This document shows positions 39,453-48,716 of a stretch of DNA of 62,892 bases, one piece after another. The translations under genes were made by a program, and so were the position numbers. This DNA is from Caecitellus pseudoparvulus (lineage: Eukaryota; Bigyra: Bicosoecida). The notes beneath the pieces are model-generated. The model searched no databases. It saw only the letters and a list, made by a program, of their open reading frames with translations, and was not told the DNA's origin. The DNA lies in the NCBI GenBank assembly GCA_965644315.1, contig CBFFRQ010000147.1:1-62892 (forward strand). Reading direction: 5' to 3'. Position 1 is the stretch's first letter. Each line of letters begins with the position of its first letter.

Positions 39453-42400
39453 ATGGATCCAGCCACTGGCGACTACGACACGAAGTACTTGCTCACTGCT
39501 GGGCGGGAGATCTACGTCTTCCATTGCGGCAACGGGTATGGGCTGTTGGAAGACGGGGACGAGGCGACCCTGGAGAAGGAGCGACAGGTGCGCCTGCTGC
39601 CGCACGGCCTCATTCCGGATGACGGCATCCCCGTCGGCATCGTGTCGTACTTCTTCGCCTTCCCATCTGCCTTTGTCGGGGCCACACGAGAGGTGCGGAA
39701 CAGACTGGAGCCAGACACAGACGCCTCCCGCGAGTTTGCCACAGCGCCAGTCACGGGGCTGCAGTTGAAGTACAAGAGCCAGCTGCCCCTCATTGACCAC
39801 GTTCCTGCCAACCAGAAGGCTTGGGGAGCTTTGTCGTGGTTTGCGACGGTGACGAGCGCCGGCGGCATCTACTTCAGCAATGTTTCGAAACAAGCACGTG
39901 CTCTGAACCACTTTGCCGCCGACGTCATCGAGTTGTCGACTGCGGAGCGCATCACGCAGGTCTCGTCCATCGCGAACCCCCTGGCGGTGAAGTGGGAGGC
40001 CACCGACGATGACGGCAAGGTGCAGCGGCAGGTGTGGCTGGACTACGTGGCTGCTGCCACAGAGAAGCAAGCGTCCATGAGTGAAGAGGAGGAGACCATT
40101 GTGGTGGATGCGCCGCGCCCCAGCATGCCCACCCCGAACGACGTCATCCTGGTGGGCGTGTCACATGGACGACTGCTGGCCGTACTCGGCGCACCGCGCT
40201 CTGCACATGTCACGGAGTCAATGTGGATGGACTGGGGAGTGGTGGCTGAGATGGCACCCCAACACGAGGGCAGCATCACGCAGATCGTGCCCATGAGCAA
40301 GGACTTCCGGCACAAGATGGAGCCGTGGATCAGCTACTCCATGCCGACTCTGCGGGTGGACAGGGAGTCCGCTGCCATTGACTTCTTCTTCACCACCGCC
40401 GTCGATCGCAAGATCAAGCTGATGACTCTGGACATGGATAACAACTTCATCTGCTTATCCGAAGCAAGCCACGCGGAGGATCCCTCCACGCAAGTGTCCA
40501 AGGTGGACTTGAGCGGACTTGGCGCCAGGCATCGACCCTCAGCTTTGGATGCCCGTGCGGAGCATTCTGCGACACTAACAGGCTCTGGTGCGAGTGGCCT
40601 GCACGGGTCATCATCGTCTGTACCTCAGGACGGCGCTGGCGAATCAAAGGCGCCGCCTCCGTTGCCAACTCCTGCCTCGGGTCGGGCAGACAGCCCAGGC
40701 GGATTTGAAGCGGAAGAGAAGCAGAAGCCTGGCGGTGGGCAAGCCAAACCCGCCCAGGGCGGCTCCCCCAGCCGCCTCTCCTCCAGCGGCAACCCTGGTG
40801 AGGACGATGATGACCTGGATGAACACAAGGAGGACGCCATGCTGAAGATGAGCACCATGCGCCTGCTGACAGGGCAGAGCAAGAAGAAGGGCTTCGGCTC
40901 ACCGGACTCCAAGGGTCGTCCCCGACGCGGCTCAGCCTTGTCGCCCAAGGGCGGCGATCAGGTGGCAGAGGCGGAGGACTACTTTGACTTTGCAGTCATG
41001 GACGACAGCGATGACGCGCTGCGGTATGCGGGCAGCGAGAGCCGCAAGGTGCTGCAGAGCAAGTACGCACCCGAGTTCAACGCTGGTGGGCCAACGCGCC
41101 CCCTGCCCATGGTGTCTGGCGGGCGGAAGTACCAGATCCTCGGCATCGATGGGCTGTTCATGGGAGACAGCAGTGGCCGCGTGCGGTACTCCCTGAACAC
41201 CAGCAAAGCGTCCTCGTTCCCCACAGTGGCCATCCCAGGCGCGGCGGTGACGTCGGGAAGGTACTACTACGAGCTGCAGATGTTCTCTGGGCGAGACCGG
41301 TACCTGCAGGTGGGCTGGGTGAACAACGCCTTCACGACCAAGCGCAACAATGGCGTTGGCGACGACCCCAACTCGTGGGCCTGGGACGGCCAGCGTCGGA
41401 AGAAGTGGAATGGCGGAGATGACGGCTCCTTTGGCAGCGAGTGGGAGAACGGTGGCATCATCAGCTGCGCCGTGGACTACGATAAGCGCACCATGACCTT
41501 CGGTCTGAACGGGAACTTCGACGCGCCCATGGGCGTCGCATTCAAGAACCTGGACCTGCAAGGCATGCCCATCTACCCCGCCTTTTCCATCAGCGTCATG
41601 CGGGGCAAGTTCCACTGCCGCTTCCACGTGCACCGCGCCCAGATGAAGCACATGAACGCGCGGGCCATGGCAGGTTACCGTCCCATCGGGGAGTTGCTCA
41701 CGTCCCAGGCCGTGGCTGAGGAGCTGCGCCTGGACATGGTGGAGGCAGTGAACGGCGCCAACCTGCCCGTGCATGATGCCATGCGCATGCAGATGGCGTT
41801 CGTGTCTGACCTGTACTCGCAGCGAGACCGCCTGGACGTGTTCGTGGAGGCGGAGATGAGCGACAAGTTCGCCAAGAAGCAGGAGGAACACACGAACCAG
41901 TTCCACCGCCTGGTGGGCGATGCTCGCAGCAGCTCTGCGACGGTGCAACTGATGATCGATGAAGACGAGATGAGCACTCTGTCCTCCCACGATGCCGCGG
42001 CAGCTGTTAAGTCTCTGGCTGTCCGCGACGACCTTGCCCGCGCTTCCGCCGAGGCAGGCCTGGACTTGACGCGGGACAGCGCCTGCATTGACCTGGACAG
42101 GGCTCTGAAGCTGCTGACGCGTGTGGAGTCTGCGCGCTTCAGCAACATCCCCTTCTGCAGGGAGGAGGACGACGATGTCGGCGGTGAGGCCAAGCCTGTG
42201 CGTGCCACAGCCCGTGTGCTCAGCACCATCCTGAAGTTCGTGACAGGGCGTTTGCCGCCTGCTGAGGAACTGCTGCGCATTCTCCCCGTGGCATGTGCTG
42301 CCGGCCCTGCCCTCGCAGCTGTGGCAGCATCCTCTGGCGACCGCGGGGACGAAGAGACCACCCGTCGGCCTTGGTTGCTGGACCAAGTGTTGCCTGTGCT

Positions 42401-44606
42401 GCAGGCGGCACAGCGGTGGAGTGTGGGGGTGGGCTTGCACCCACTGCAGTCTCTGCGAGGCATGTCCAACCGCACGATGGAGAAGTACTTTGGCGTGAAG
42501 GGTGCTTCTGTGCGCTTGTTGTCCAGGGCTGTGTGGGGCGCCAACCCGGCCTTTGTCCTGCCAGAGGTGGACCGCGTCCTCATCGGCTTCTTCTCCCTCA
42601 TGCAGGGCGACGTTGCGACGGGCCTCTGCCGCATCCTTGGCATTCCCCGCGTCATGCTGACACAAAACACCGTGCAGCTCACTCTGCTGCACAACGAAAG
42701 CATCCGGAACTCCCTCATCCGCGTCCTGCTGCGACGCCTGCCCAAGCCGGCCGCCGAGGCCATCGTGCAGCGCGTCAGGGATGTGTCCCACGGAGGCCAC
42801 GAGCTGCCCCCTGGACTGACCAGCTTCGAAGAAGTGAAGCTACTGCAGAGCGTGTCTCCATCCTCCATCGAGTCTGCCATGGGCCTGCTGGGGCCAGTGG
42901 ACAAGGTGCGGGCGGTCCTGCAGCGCGACACGTCAGGGAAGGCGGCCCGGTCCCGCAAGGGGCAGGTGTCGCAGGCTGCACAGGCCTCAATGGCGGTGGT
43001 CAAGTTCGCCGCGTCACAAGTCTCACATGGCATCGCGACGTCTGTCGCAGCGCCTCTGGCTGCGCTGAGTGCGTCTGCTAGTGCAGCGGCAGGCCAGGCG
43101 CAGGACGCCGCCAGCAGCATGGTGGGCGGCGCCAACTTGTCCCCCCTGCTCAGTGCAGACATCATGGGTGCGCGGGACTCTGCTCTGGGGGCTGTGGGCA
43201 GTGCGGCAGGGGCCATTTCAGGCGGCATTTCCCAGGCACAGGGCGCCCTCTCATCCCTGGGCATGGTGACGGACTTCCTGTCGCAGGGCAGTGGCGACGA
43301 GATCTTCGTCAAGCGCCTGCGCGATCCCAAGTTCCGGGCCGTCACGCTGGGCGGCATCCTCCTGCGCGGGAATCCTGGTGAGCTCCTCACCACCATCCCC
43401 GTCTTCGTGCAGGCGCTGGTGCAGAACGAGCCCAAGCTCGTGGCTGCCCTCGGCGTCATCCAGCACTTCATCGCACTTATGCAGGCCCGCCTGCGTGCCC
43501 TGGAAGACGTCTCCAATGCCGCTGCGTCACAGGCTGAGTCCGTCATTGGCTCAGCTGCCTCTGTCGCGTCCCGCGCACAGGCGGCAGGGCAGAGTGGCGC
43601 GGCAGCTGCGGCGGCCGTGTCTGCAGCGGGCTCCACCAGCGGCAGCTCTGCCAAGAAGGCGCTGGCAGTGAGCAAGGCGGTGGCGGAGGAGCTGGGGAAG
43701 CGGCAGGAGCACATCATGCAGCTGCTGGAGAGCGTGGTCCCGGTGGAGCAGCACGGCGCACTGGCCATCGTGGACGCCATCCTGTCCTTGTCGCGCAGAG
43801 ACATCTCCGGCGTGCGCAAGCTGGCCCTGCAGTTCGGCGGCTTCAACAAGGACCGCCTGGAGACCATCATCAACACCATCACAGGCCTCGTGGAGCAGCT
43901 ACAACGGGCTGGAGTCGACACCTCATCGCCCGGCGCAGCTGCCTCTGCGGCCACTGCCGCGGCAACTGCAGCGGCCAAGGTGGCCCTGGACGCTGCCAAG
44001 GAAAAAACCAAGGCGGCCATGGACAGCGTCGTGGCGGGCGCCAAGACCAAGCTCGCCAACAAGTTCGCCTCCCTGCCCCTCGTCAACGGGCGCCTGTCTG
44101 ACCAAGCCATCGACCTGCTGTACGACGCCTTTGACACAGACGGCGGCGGCATCTCCTTCGACGAGTTCGTGGACTTTGCCGCCAATGCGCCGCTGCCCCT
44201 GACCAACGAGCGGGCCAAGCGCATCTTCGCGTCGCTGGACGTCATCGAGTCGGACAACGTGCTGGACCGCCAGGAGTTCAAGGCTGGCATCCACATCCTG
44301 CTGCGGGAAATCACCGAAGCAGCCCTCTCAGCCATGGGCCTCTCATGGGACGTCTTGCTGTACAGCCTCATGGTTCTCGTGGTCTTGCTCGTCATCATGC
44401 TCGTCTTCATCCTGCTGGGCGTGCAGGCCATGTCGGGCGGCAGCACCTTTGGCGCAGTGGTCAACTCCGCCATGCCTCTGGCCGGCGGCCTGGGCCTGGC
44501 TGCAGGAACGGACCCCTCTCAAGTGGCCAAGCAGCTCAGGGAAAAGGCCACTGCGCTCAAGCAGCGCATCACCGACGCCATCAAGAACTTGCAGCCCAAA
44601 GACTGA
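39453..44606 (+). CDS. WD-like / SPRY / EF-hand protein with C-terminal membrane anchor
   Basis: The 1,717-aa protein starts with propeller-like repeats (about 1-340) and a Ser/Pro/Gly-rich disordered segment (about 350-520). A SPRY domain follows at about 576-725, with the usual GRYYYELQM, LQVGWV, GSFGSEWENGGIISCAVDYD and FGLNGNFDAPMGVAFKNL segments. A long alpha-helical middle part, partly very Ala/Ser-rich, is not recognised. Near the end are an EF-hand with calcium loop DTDGGGISFDEF (about 1560) and a second degenerate one (LDVIESDNVLDRQEF), then one strongly hydrophobic helix (about 1635-1660). SPRY plus EF-hands plus a C-terminal membrane segment recalls ryanodine/IP3-receptor parts, but no channel domain is seen. 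It is probably a calcium-responsive scaffold on an internal membrane. See the in-frame TGA just upstream, which may split its N-terminus. Confidence 0.8.
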   Translation: MDPATGDYDTKYLLTAGREIYVFHCGNGYGLLEDGDEATLEKERQVRLLPHGLIPDDGIPVGIVSYFFAFPSAFVGATREVRNRLEPDTDASREFATAPVTGLQLKYKSQLPLIDHVPANQKAWGALSWFATVTSAGGIYFSNVSKQARALNHFAADVIELSTAERITQVSSIANPLAVKWEATDDDGKVQRQVWLDYVAAATEKQASMSEEEETIVVDAPRPSMPTPNDVILVGVSHGRLLAVLGAPRSAHVTESMWMDWGVVAEMAPQHEGSITQIVPMSKDFRHKMEPWISYSMPTLRVDRESAAIDFFFTTAVDRKIKLMTLDMDNNFICLSEASHAEDPSTQVSKVDLSGLGARHRPSALDARAEHSATLTGSGASGLHGSSSSVPQDGAGESKAPPPLPTPASGRADSPGGFEAEEKQKPGGGQAKPAQGGSPSRLSSSGNPGEDDDDLDEHKEDAMLKMSTMRLLTGQSKKKGFGSPDSKGRPRRGSALSPKGGDQVAEAEDYFDFAVMDDSDDALRYAGSESRKVLQSKYAPEFNAGGPTRPLPMVSGGRKYQILGIDGLFMGDSSGRVRYSLNTSKASSFPTVAIPGAAVTSGRYYYELQMFSGRDRYLQVGWVNNAFTTKRNNGVGDDPNSWAWDGQRRKKWNGGDDGSFGSEWENGGIISCAVDYDKRTMTFGLNGNFDAPMGVAFKNLDLQGMPIYPAFSISVMRGKFHCRFHVHRAQMKHMNARAMAGYRPIGELLTSQAVAEELRLDMVEAVNGANLPVHDAMRMQMAFVSDLYSQRDRLDVFVEAEMSDKFAKKQEEHTNQFHRLVGDARSSSATVQLMIDEDEMSTLSSHDAAAAVKSLAVRDDLARASAEAGLDLTRDSACIDLDRALKLLTRVESARFSNIPFCREEDDDVGGEAKPVRATARVLSTILKFVTGRLPPAEELLRILPVACAAGPALAAVAASSGDRGDEETTRRPWLLDQVLPVLQAAQRWSVGVGLHPLQSLRGMSNRTMEKYFGVKGASVRLLSRAVWGANPAFVLPEVDRVLIGFFSLMQGDVATGLCRILGIPRVMLTQNTVQLTLLHNESIRNSLIRVLLRRLPKPAAEAIVQRVRDVSHGGHELPPGLTSFEEVKLLQSVSPSSIESAMGLLGPVDKVRAVLQRDTSGKAARSRKGQVSQAAQASMAVVKFAASQVSHGIATSVAAPLAALSASASAAAGQAQDAASSMVGGANLSPLLSADIMGARDSALGAVGSAAGAISGGISQAQGALSSLGMVTDFLSQGSGDEIFVKRLRDPKFRAVTLGGILLRGNPGELLTTIPVFVQALVQNEPKLVAALGVIQHFIALMQARLRALEDVSNAAASQAESVIGSAASVASRAQAAGQSGAAAAAAVSAAGSTSGSSAKKALAVSKAVAEELGKRQEHIMQLLESVVPVEQHGALAIVDAILSLSRRDISGVRKLALQFGGFNKDRLETIINTITGLVEQLQRAGVDTSSPGAAASAATAAATAAAKVALDAAKEKTKAAMDSVVAGAKTKLANKFASLPLVNGRLSDQAIDLLYDAFDTDGGGISFDEFVDFAANAPLPLTNERAKRIFASLDVIESDNVLDRQEFKAGIHILLREITEAALSAMGLSWDVLLYSLMVLVVLLVIMLVFILLGVQAMSGGSTFGAVVNSAMPLAGGLGLAAGTDPSQVAKQLREKATALKQRITDAIKNLQPKD

Positions 44607-45329
44607 GGCTTGTCGACTTTGCTCAGTGGCTGCGGTGCGAAGCTCGTGTGAGGGTCGGCTGACCTTGCGCACTTGGTAGGCAGTGTGAAGGCAATGCACA
44701 TTGAACACAGGTGACTGCTGGGCGCATTGCGCGTGGACGGGGTCAGGGTGGGCGTACTGAGACTGCTGAGTTTCCAGAGCTGCTTGCTGTGGCTCGAGTG
44801 TGCCGCTTGCACGGTCTGGCGGGGAGCGTGAGCAGGTGTGCAGGATGGCGAAGGCCTGGGATGGTGTAGTAGCTTTGGCTCAAAGTTGCAACGTGGTGTA
44901 CTGCTGCGCCAGGCCTTGCAGGAAGGGTGGAGCGCCAGCGGTGGGTGTTTGGCGTGGCTTGCAGCTGGGCGAAGCAGTGACAGTGCCAGCGCAAACACGA
45001 GGCGCGATGCAATTCACACCTGCAAGACGTCGCACAAGTGGATGACAGGGGTAGAATGAGTGTACTCAAGTGTGGGCGAATCGCTGCAGCAAAGCCTGCA
45101 GCGCACACGGGACAGCTGCCGTGCGTGCGGAGTTGCGGAATCTGCTTGCTGGACCACGGTGGATGGACAGCCGCATGGAGCAGCGCCAGAGGAGGGATGG
45201 CAAGCACCGTTCGGAGGTACAGGCACTTTCATGCCATCAGATCCAATGATGTCGATTGACCTGACCAGCCCTTTCATGCCGGGAGGTGGACAAGGAGGTG
45301 GCAACAGCGAACCAAAACTCCTGGCTGCT
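44607..45329. other. Intergenic region
   Basis: These 723 bases contain the 3' flank of the SPRY gene and short frames without recognisable protein features. No RNA gene or mobile element was recognised. Confidence 0.4.
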
Positions 45330-46770
45330 TGTTGAGACGGAAGGGTGCAGGAAGTCCATGACCTCCTGGCGCTGGAAGGTGACAGTGCGGGAAATGTGCA
45401 TGTTGGCAGCCTGGGTGGGCGAGAGGTCTGATTTCAGGAGGCATGCGGGCGTGGTCACGTCGACATCGTGCGAGATCTCTTGGCCCTGATTGGTTCGCGG
45501 GCCGTGGATGTGCACGCAAGGGACTGGCTTGGGCCCGAAGGAGGGTTCCGGGTGCGTGCAAGAATGGTCACTTGGAAGTGGTCCACGAGCTCCTTACCTT
45601 GGAGGGTGAACGGGCAGTGGATGTGCATGCCGGGCCAAGGTGTGTGCCCGAGGCTGGCTTCCGCGAAGCGTGCGCATTTGACCATGTGGAAATAGTGCGA
45701 GAACTCCTGGCTCTGACTGGGCAGCGGGCTGTGAATGTGAACGTGGGCAACGGGGTTGCCTTCTGCTTTGCCTTCCAAGGTGTCAATGTGGGTGTCTTGC
45801 GAGAGCTGCTGGCGCTGACTGGCAGCCGCACCATTCCACTGCAGGTCAGGCTTGATGCCGGGCCTGCTGTTGTCCAGGCTGGCAAAGATGCCGTATGGGA
45901 CGGCACAAGCACTCGACAGGGGCGCAGAGCCGCAGTGCTTCTGCGGGCAGTGTAGAGCCTTTGGTCGCTGGAGGGCGAGCGGGTAGTGGACGTGCACACA
46001 GCAGACCTCCATGGGCCTGAGGCCAGGATTCGACTCGCACGCTAGCATGGACACCTGGGATGTTGGTGACACTTTTGAGCTTGCATGGTGGCCGGGCAGC
46101 TGACGAACACGCGAGAGGTGGATCCAGGTGTAAAGCTGCTTTCAGGCTGGCATTTGGATGTGTTGTGGGAGCTTCTCGCACTTTGACGGGGCCGAGCTGT
46201 GGACGCGCATGCAAGTGATGGGAAGGAATTTGAGGCTTGGCATGTGGAGATGTGCCATGGCGGTCATGTGGGCGTCCTTGAGCTGCTTGGGCTAGCTGAC
46301 GAGCAGACTTGCAGCCGCGTAAATGCTCGGAGAGAGTTCGACGCTCGATGGGCATGTCAGAGCGGCGCTTTTCTGCTGTGCAGGGGATTTTGTCTCGAGC
46401 AGGCCTTTATGCTGTAGATGTGAGTATTGGGGATGCAGGCGGGCTTGACTTCGGGTTTGTCTGGGCCAGTTCCATCGGCCACTTGGGCGTGGTTCGGGAG
46501 CTTCTTGCCTTGAGTAATGGTCGAAGTGTAGACGTGCGCATTGAGATGAAGCTGGTCTTCGTCTAGCATGCGAGAAGGTCCTTATCGCGGTTGTAGGGAG
46601 CTCGTGGGTCTGGGTGGAGCTCGAGCAGTTGTTCATCAGGCTTGCCTTGCGACAGGGGCCTTTGCGGCAGAGGGAGCCAAGGACGCTGTCTGGGGCGACA
46701 CGAGCACTCGCCACGGACGAAAGCCAATGGAGCTCTTCATAGCGTGGGTTGTCACTGCGTAGGTGCGCGA
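45330..46770 (+). pseudogene. Decayed ankyrin-repeat gene
   Basis: Ankyrin-type units can be read in several plus-strand frames: VHDLLALEGDSAGNVHV then TGA (about 45447), GRGHVDIVRDLLALIGSRAVDV, then after a frame change ACKNGHLEVVHELLTLEGERAVDV (about 45560) and DHVEIVRELLALTGQRAVNVN, and later GHLGVVRELLALSNGRSVDV (about 46475). Units of about 33 residues, each with the HLEVVRELLAL core, are normal for ankyrin repeats, but stops and frame changes separate them. A block with DAVW..TSTR.GR occurs twice (about 45888 and 46680), which indicates a duplicated cassette before decay. The longest surviving frame (45443-45955) carries about three units. It could instead be a gene with many tiny introns, but in-unit stops argue against this. 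Confidence 0.7.
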
Positions 46771-47811
46771 GCTGCACTAGTAGGGGTGCTTCTCTGGCTG
46801 CTGGGTGCAGGTTGAATTGGAGGCTTGGCTTCATTCGCTGCCACCCGCTGCACCTGGACGGGCCAGGCTTCGCAAAGTTGGGGCTAGGGTCAGGCGAAAG
46901 GCTGCAAGTAGGGCGTGATTTGGGGCGTTAAGTGGTTTGAGGTGCGATTTCGAAGCCTTGCCGCAGCCTGCATGGGAGCCTGCATTCCACCTTGGCCACC
47001 TCACACACGCTCGACATGAGGCACTCTCGGCCAGATGGAGCACTGGCGCCAAGGCCAAGGCGCATGACGTGGGGAAGGGCGAACTTCAAGCAGCTTCCTG
47101 CAGCCTCAGTCGTGGTCATGATACTTGTGGGAGCAAAGGCAGGCCTTGCTGTGCAGTGCGCTTGGCCGAGCGACTGGTGCAGGTGGAGGTCAGAGCACAT
47201 GCATCTCAGGCGCCGTGGAGGTGCTTGGGGGCTGTGGCGTGGACCGAGCAACTGCCGTCCACTACGTCCAGGCTGTGCGTGCCTGTGGGGAGCGGTGCAT
47301 GAGAAACAGAGACGTTTAGTGCGAAATGTACTTCTACGCAAACTTGTTGACACCTGGTACGGCAAGCTGGTCCACCGTTGTTGGCGTCTTGCGGCGACAG
47401 TCAAGGGAGATTTGCCACAAGTCACTGTTTCATATACCCAACGGAATCACTCCGACATGCAATTCCCCAGTCTCTCCATGAGCACCACCCGTCCGGCCAG
47501 AAGCGCCCTGTGTCGGAGTGGCCTCGCGTTTCGCATCGCCAACTCCAACCTCTGCCATACAATTGAGCATTCCGGCCGCCTCTTCATGGCAGGGTGAAGT
47601 TCCCCGGTGCTGGAGGGCGAGGTGGACGTAGACATGTGAAGCGTATTCGTCACATGTGTACTGCCTCCACGGTGCTCCAGGCCTTTCAACACCCGGCTTG
47701 TGATTGCCCGCCGTTCAGGATGAAACTCCCTTCACACCACCCAGCACAAGGCCAGCCCCGCTCCAGCGCCCAGCGCTGCAGCTGGTTGCCCCCTTGCTGA
47801 AGAGAGGCATA
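46771..47811. other. Region with faint ankyrin debris, no intact gene
   Basis: No convincing gene is seen in this kilobase. A short stretch near 47605-47635 reads VLEGEVDVDM, similar to the LTLEGERAVDVHA core of the neighbouring ankyrin relic, so the decayed array probably extends to about 47640. Several open stretches exist in both strands but lack domain-like sequence. Confidence 0.4.
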
Positions 47812-48621
47812 TTAGAAAGTCCACCCTTCTGCACCTATGTACTGTTGCGCCGCACGTTGCATGTGGCCGGCCGGGCCTTTGACCCATGCAGCACTGGCGT
47901 TTGCAGCAGAGGCGGCGGCGGCCAACCTCGAGGTGGAGCTGGTGAAACTTTCGGTGCACGCCTGCTCGGGAGCGCGTGGCTGGGTGTTTTCGACGTCCAT
48001 CGTGATCACGCTGTGTGTGGGGCGGCTGGGCCGTGTTGCTGTGGGTATTGCTTCACCTAGCCCAGGATGTGGAAACGATGAAGCGAGACTGGTTCGCTCC
48101 GCTGGCATGGCCTGGCAGTGTGGTGGGCTGGATACATCGCCGAGAAGAAAAGTCACTCCCACAGACTGCCATTGGCCTGCAAGGTGTGCAGAGCAGGCCA
48201 GGGCTGTGTTTGCGGCAACCTGCACGGCCCAGTCTTCCTTTGTGGCGGTGTGTGCAGTGCCTGCCAGGGTTCCTGCCTTGTACTCCGTGGCCTCAGAGAG
48301 CTCGATGTACCTATCGAGCGTCTTTTCTCGTTTGTCAGTCGCTTTCTTTTTCTTTGCGGCGTCCACTGAACCTTTCCCATCCAGCAGTGCCGACGCGACG
48401 TCCAACTCAGCCGCATTGCGTGAGAGCGCCGTCACCGTCCCTTCTCCATGCTGGGGCGATAGTCTTGATCGACCCAGCACTGTACGGACGGTCATGATAG
48501 CTGCCCCAGCAGTCCTAGGGCCATGAAATGCGCAGAGCACGCCATTAGCAAGCCCAGCAACACCCACAGGGCCAGCCAAGGCAGTCTCGCTTGGGGGCGC
48601 GATCACGCCTAAGGGGGACAT
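47812..48621 (-). CDS. Hypothetical lysine-rich protein
   Basis: The frame runs 269 residues from an ATG at 48621 to a TAA at 47812. The middle holds a hydrophilic helix-prone segment, DAAKKKKATDKREKTLDRYI then ELSEATEY, which argues for coding on this strand. The plus-strand frame over the same bases would give an unlikely Phe run. No family is recognised, and no signal peptide or convincing membrane segment is seen. It diverges from the membrane-protein gene that starts 95 bases away, so the two may share a promoter. Part of the C-terminal half could be intronic. It may be a chance frame. Confidence 0.35.
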   Translation of the reverse strand: MSPLGVIAPPSETALAGPVGVAGLANGVLCAFHGPRTAGAAIMTVRTVLGRSRLSPQHGEGTVTALSRNAAELDVASALLDGKGSVDAAKKKKATDKREKTLDRYIELSEATEYKAGTLAGTAHTATKEDWAVQVAANTALACSAHLAGQWQSVGVTFLLGDVSSPPHCQAMPAERTSLASSFPHPGLGEAIPTATRPSRPTHSVITMDVENTQPRAPEQACTESFTSSTSRLAAAASAANASAAWVKGPAGHMQRAAQQYIGAEGWTF

Positions 48622-48716
48622 CAGGGAGGCACTGGGCTGCCACGCCTCCTTGTTCAGCTTGTGAGCAGCATCCTGACACTAGATTATCGCCAGCATGTGC
48701 AGCCATTGGCTCTGCT

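Noticed and set aside
40932-44473. Long minus-strand frames (622 and 932 codons) opposite the SPRY gene
   Set aside because: They lie on the strand opposite a well-supported gene, have no recognisable domains, and follow from its high GC content.
46992-47597. 201-codon plus-strand frame
   Set aside because: The composition is Trp/Cys/Arg-rich without any domain-like segment, and it lies in a region of ankyrin debris; a chance frame is more likely.
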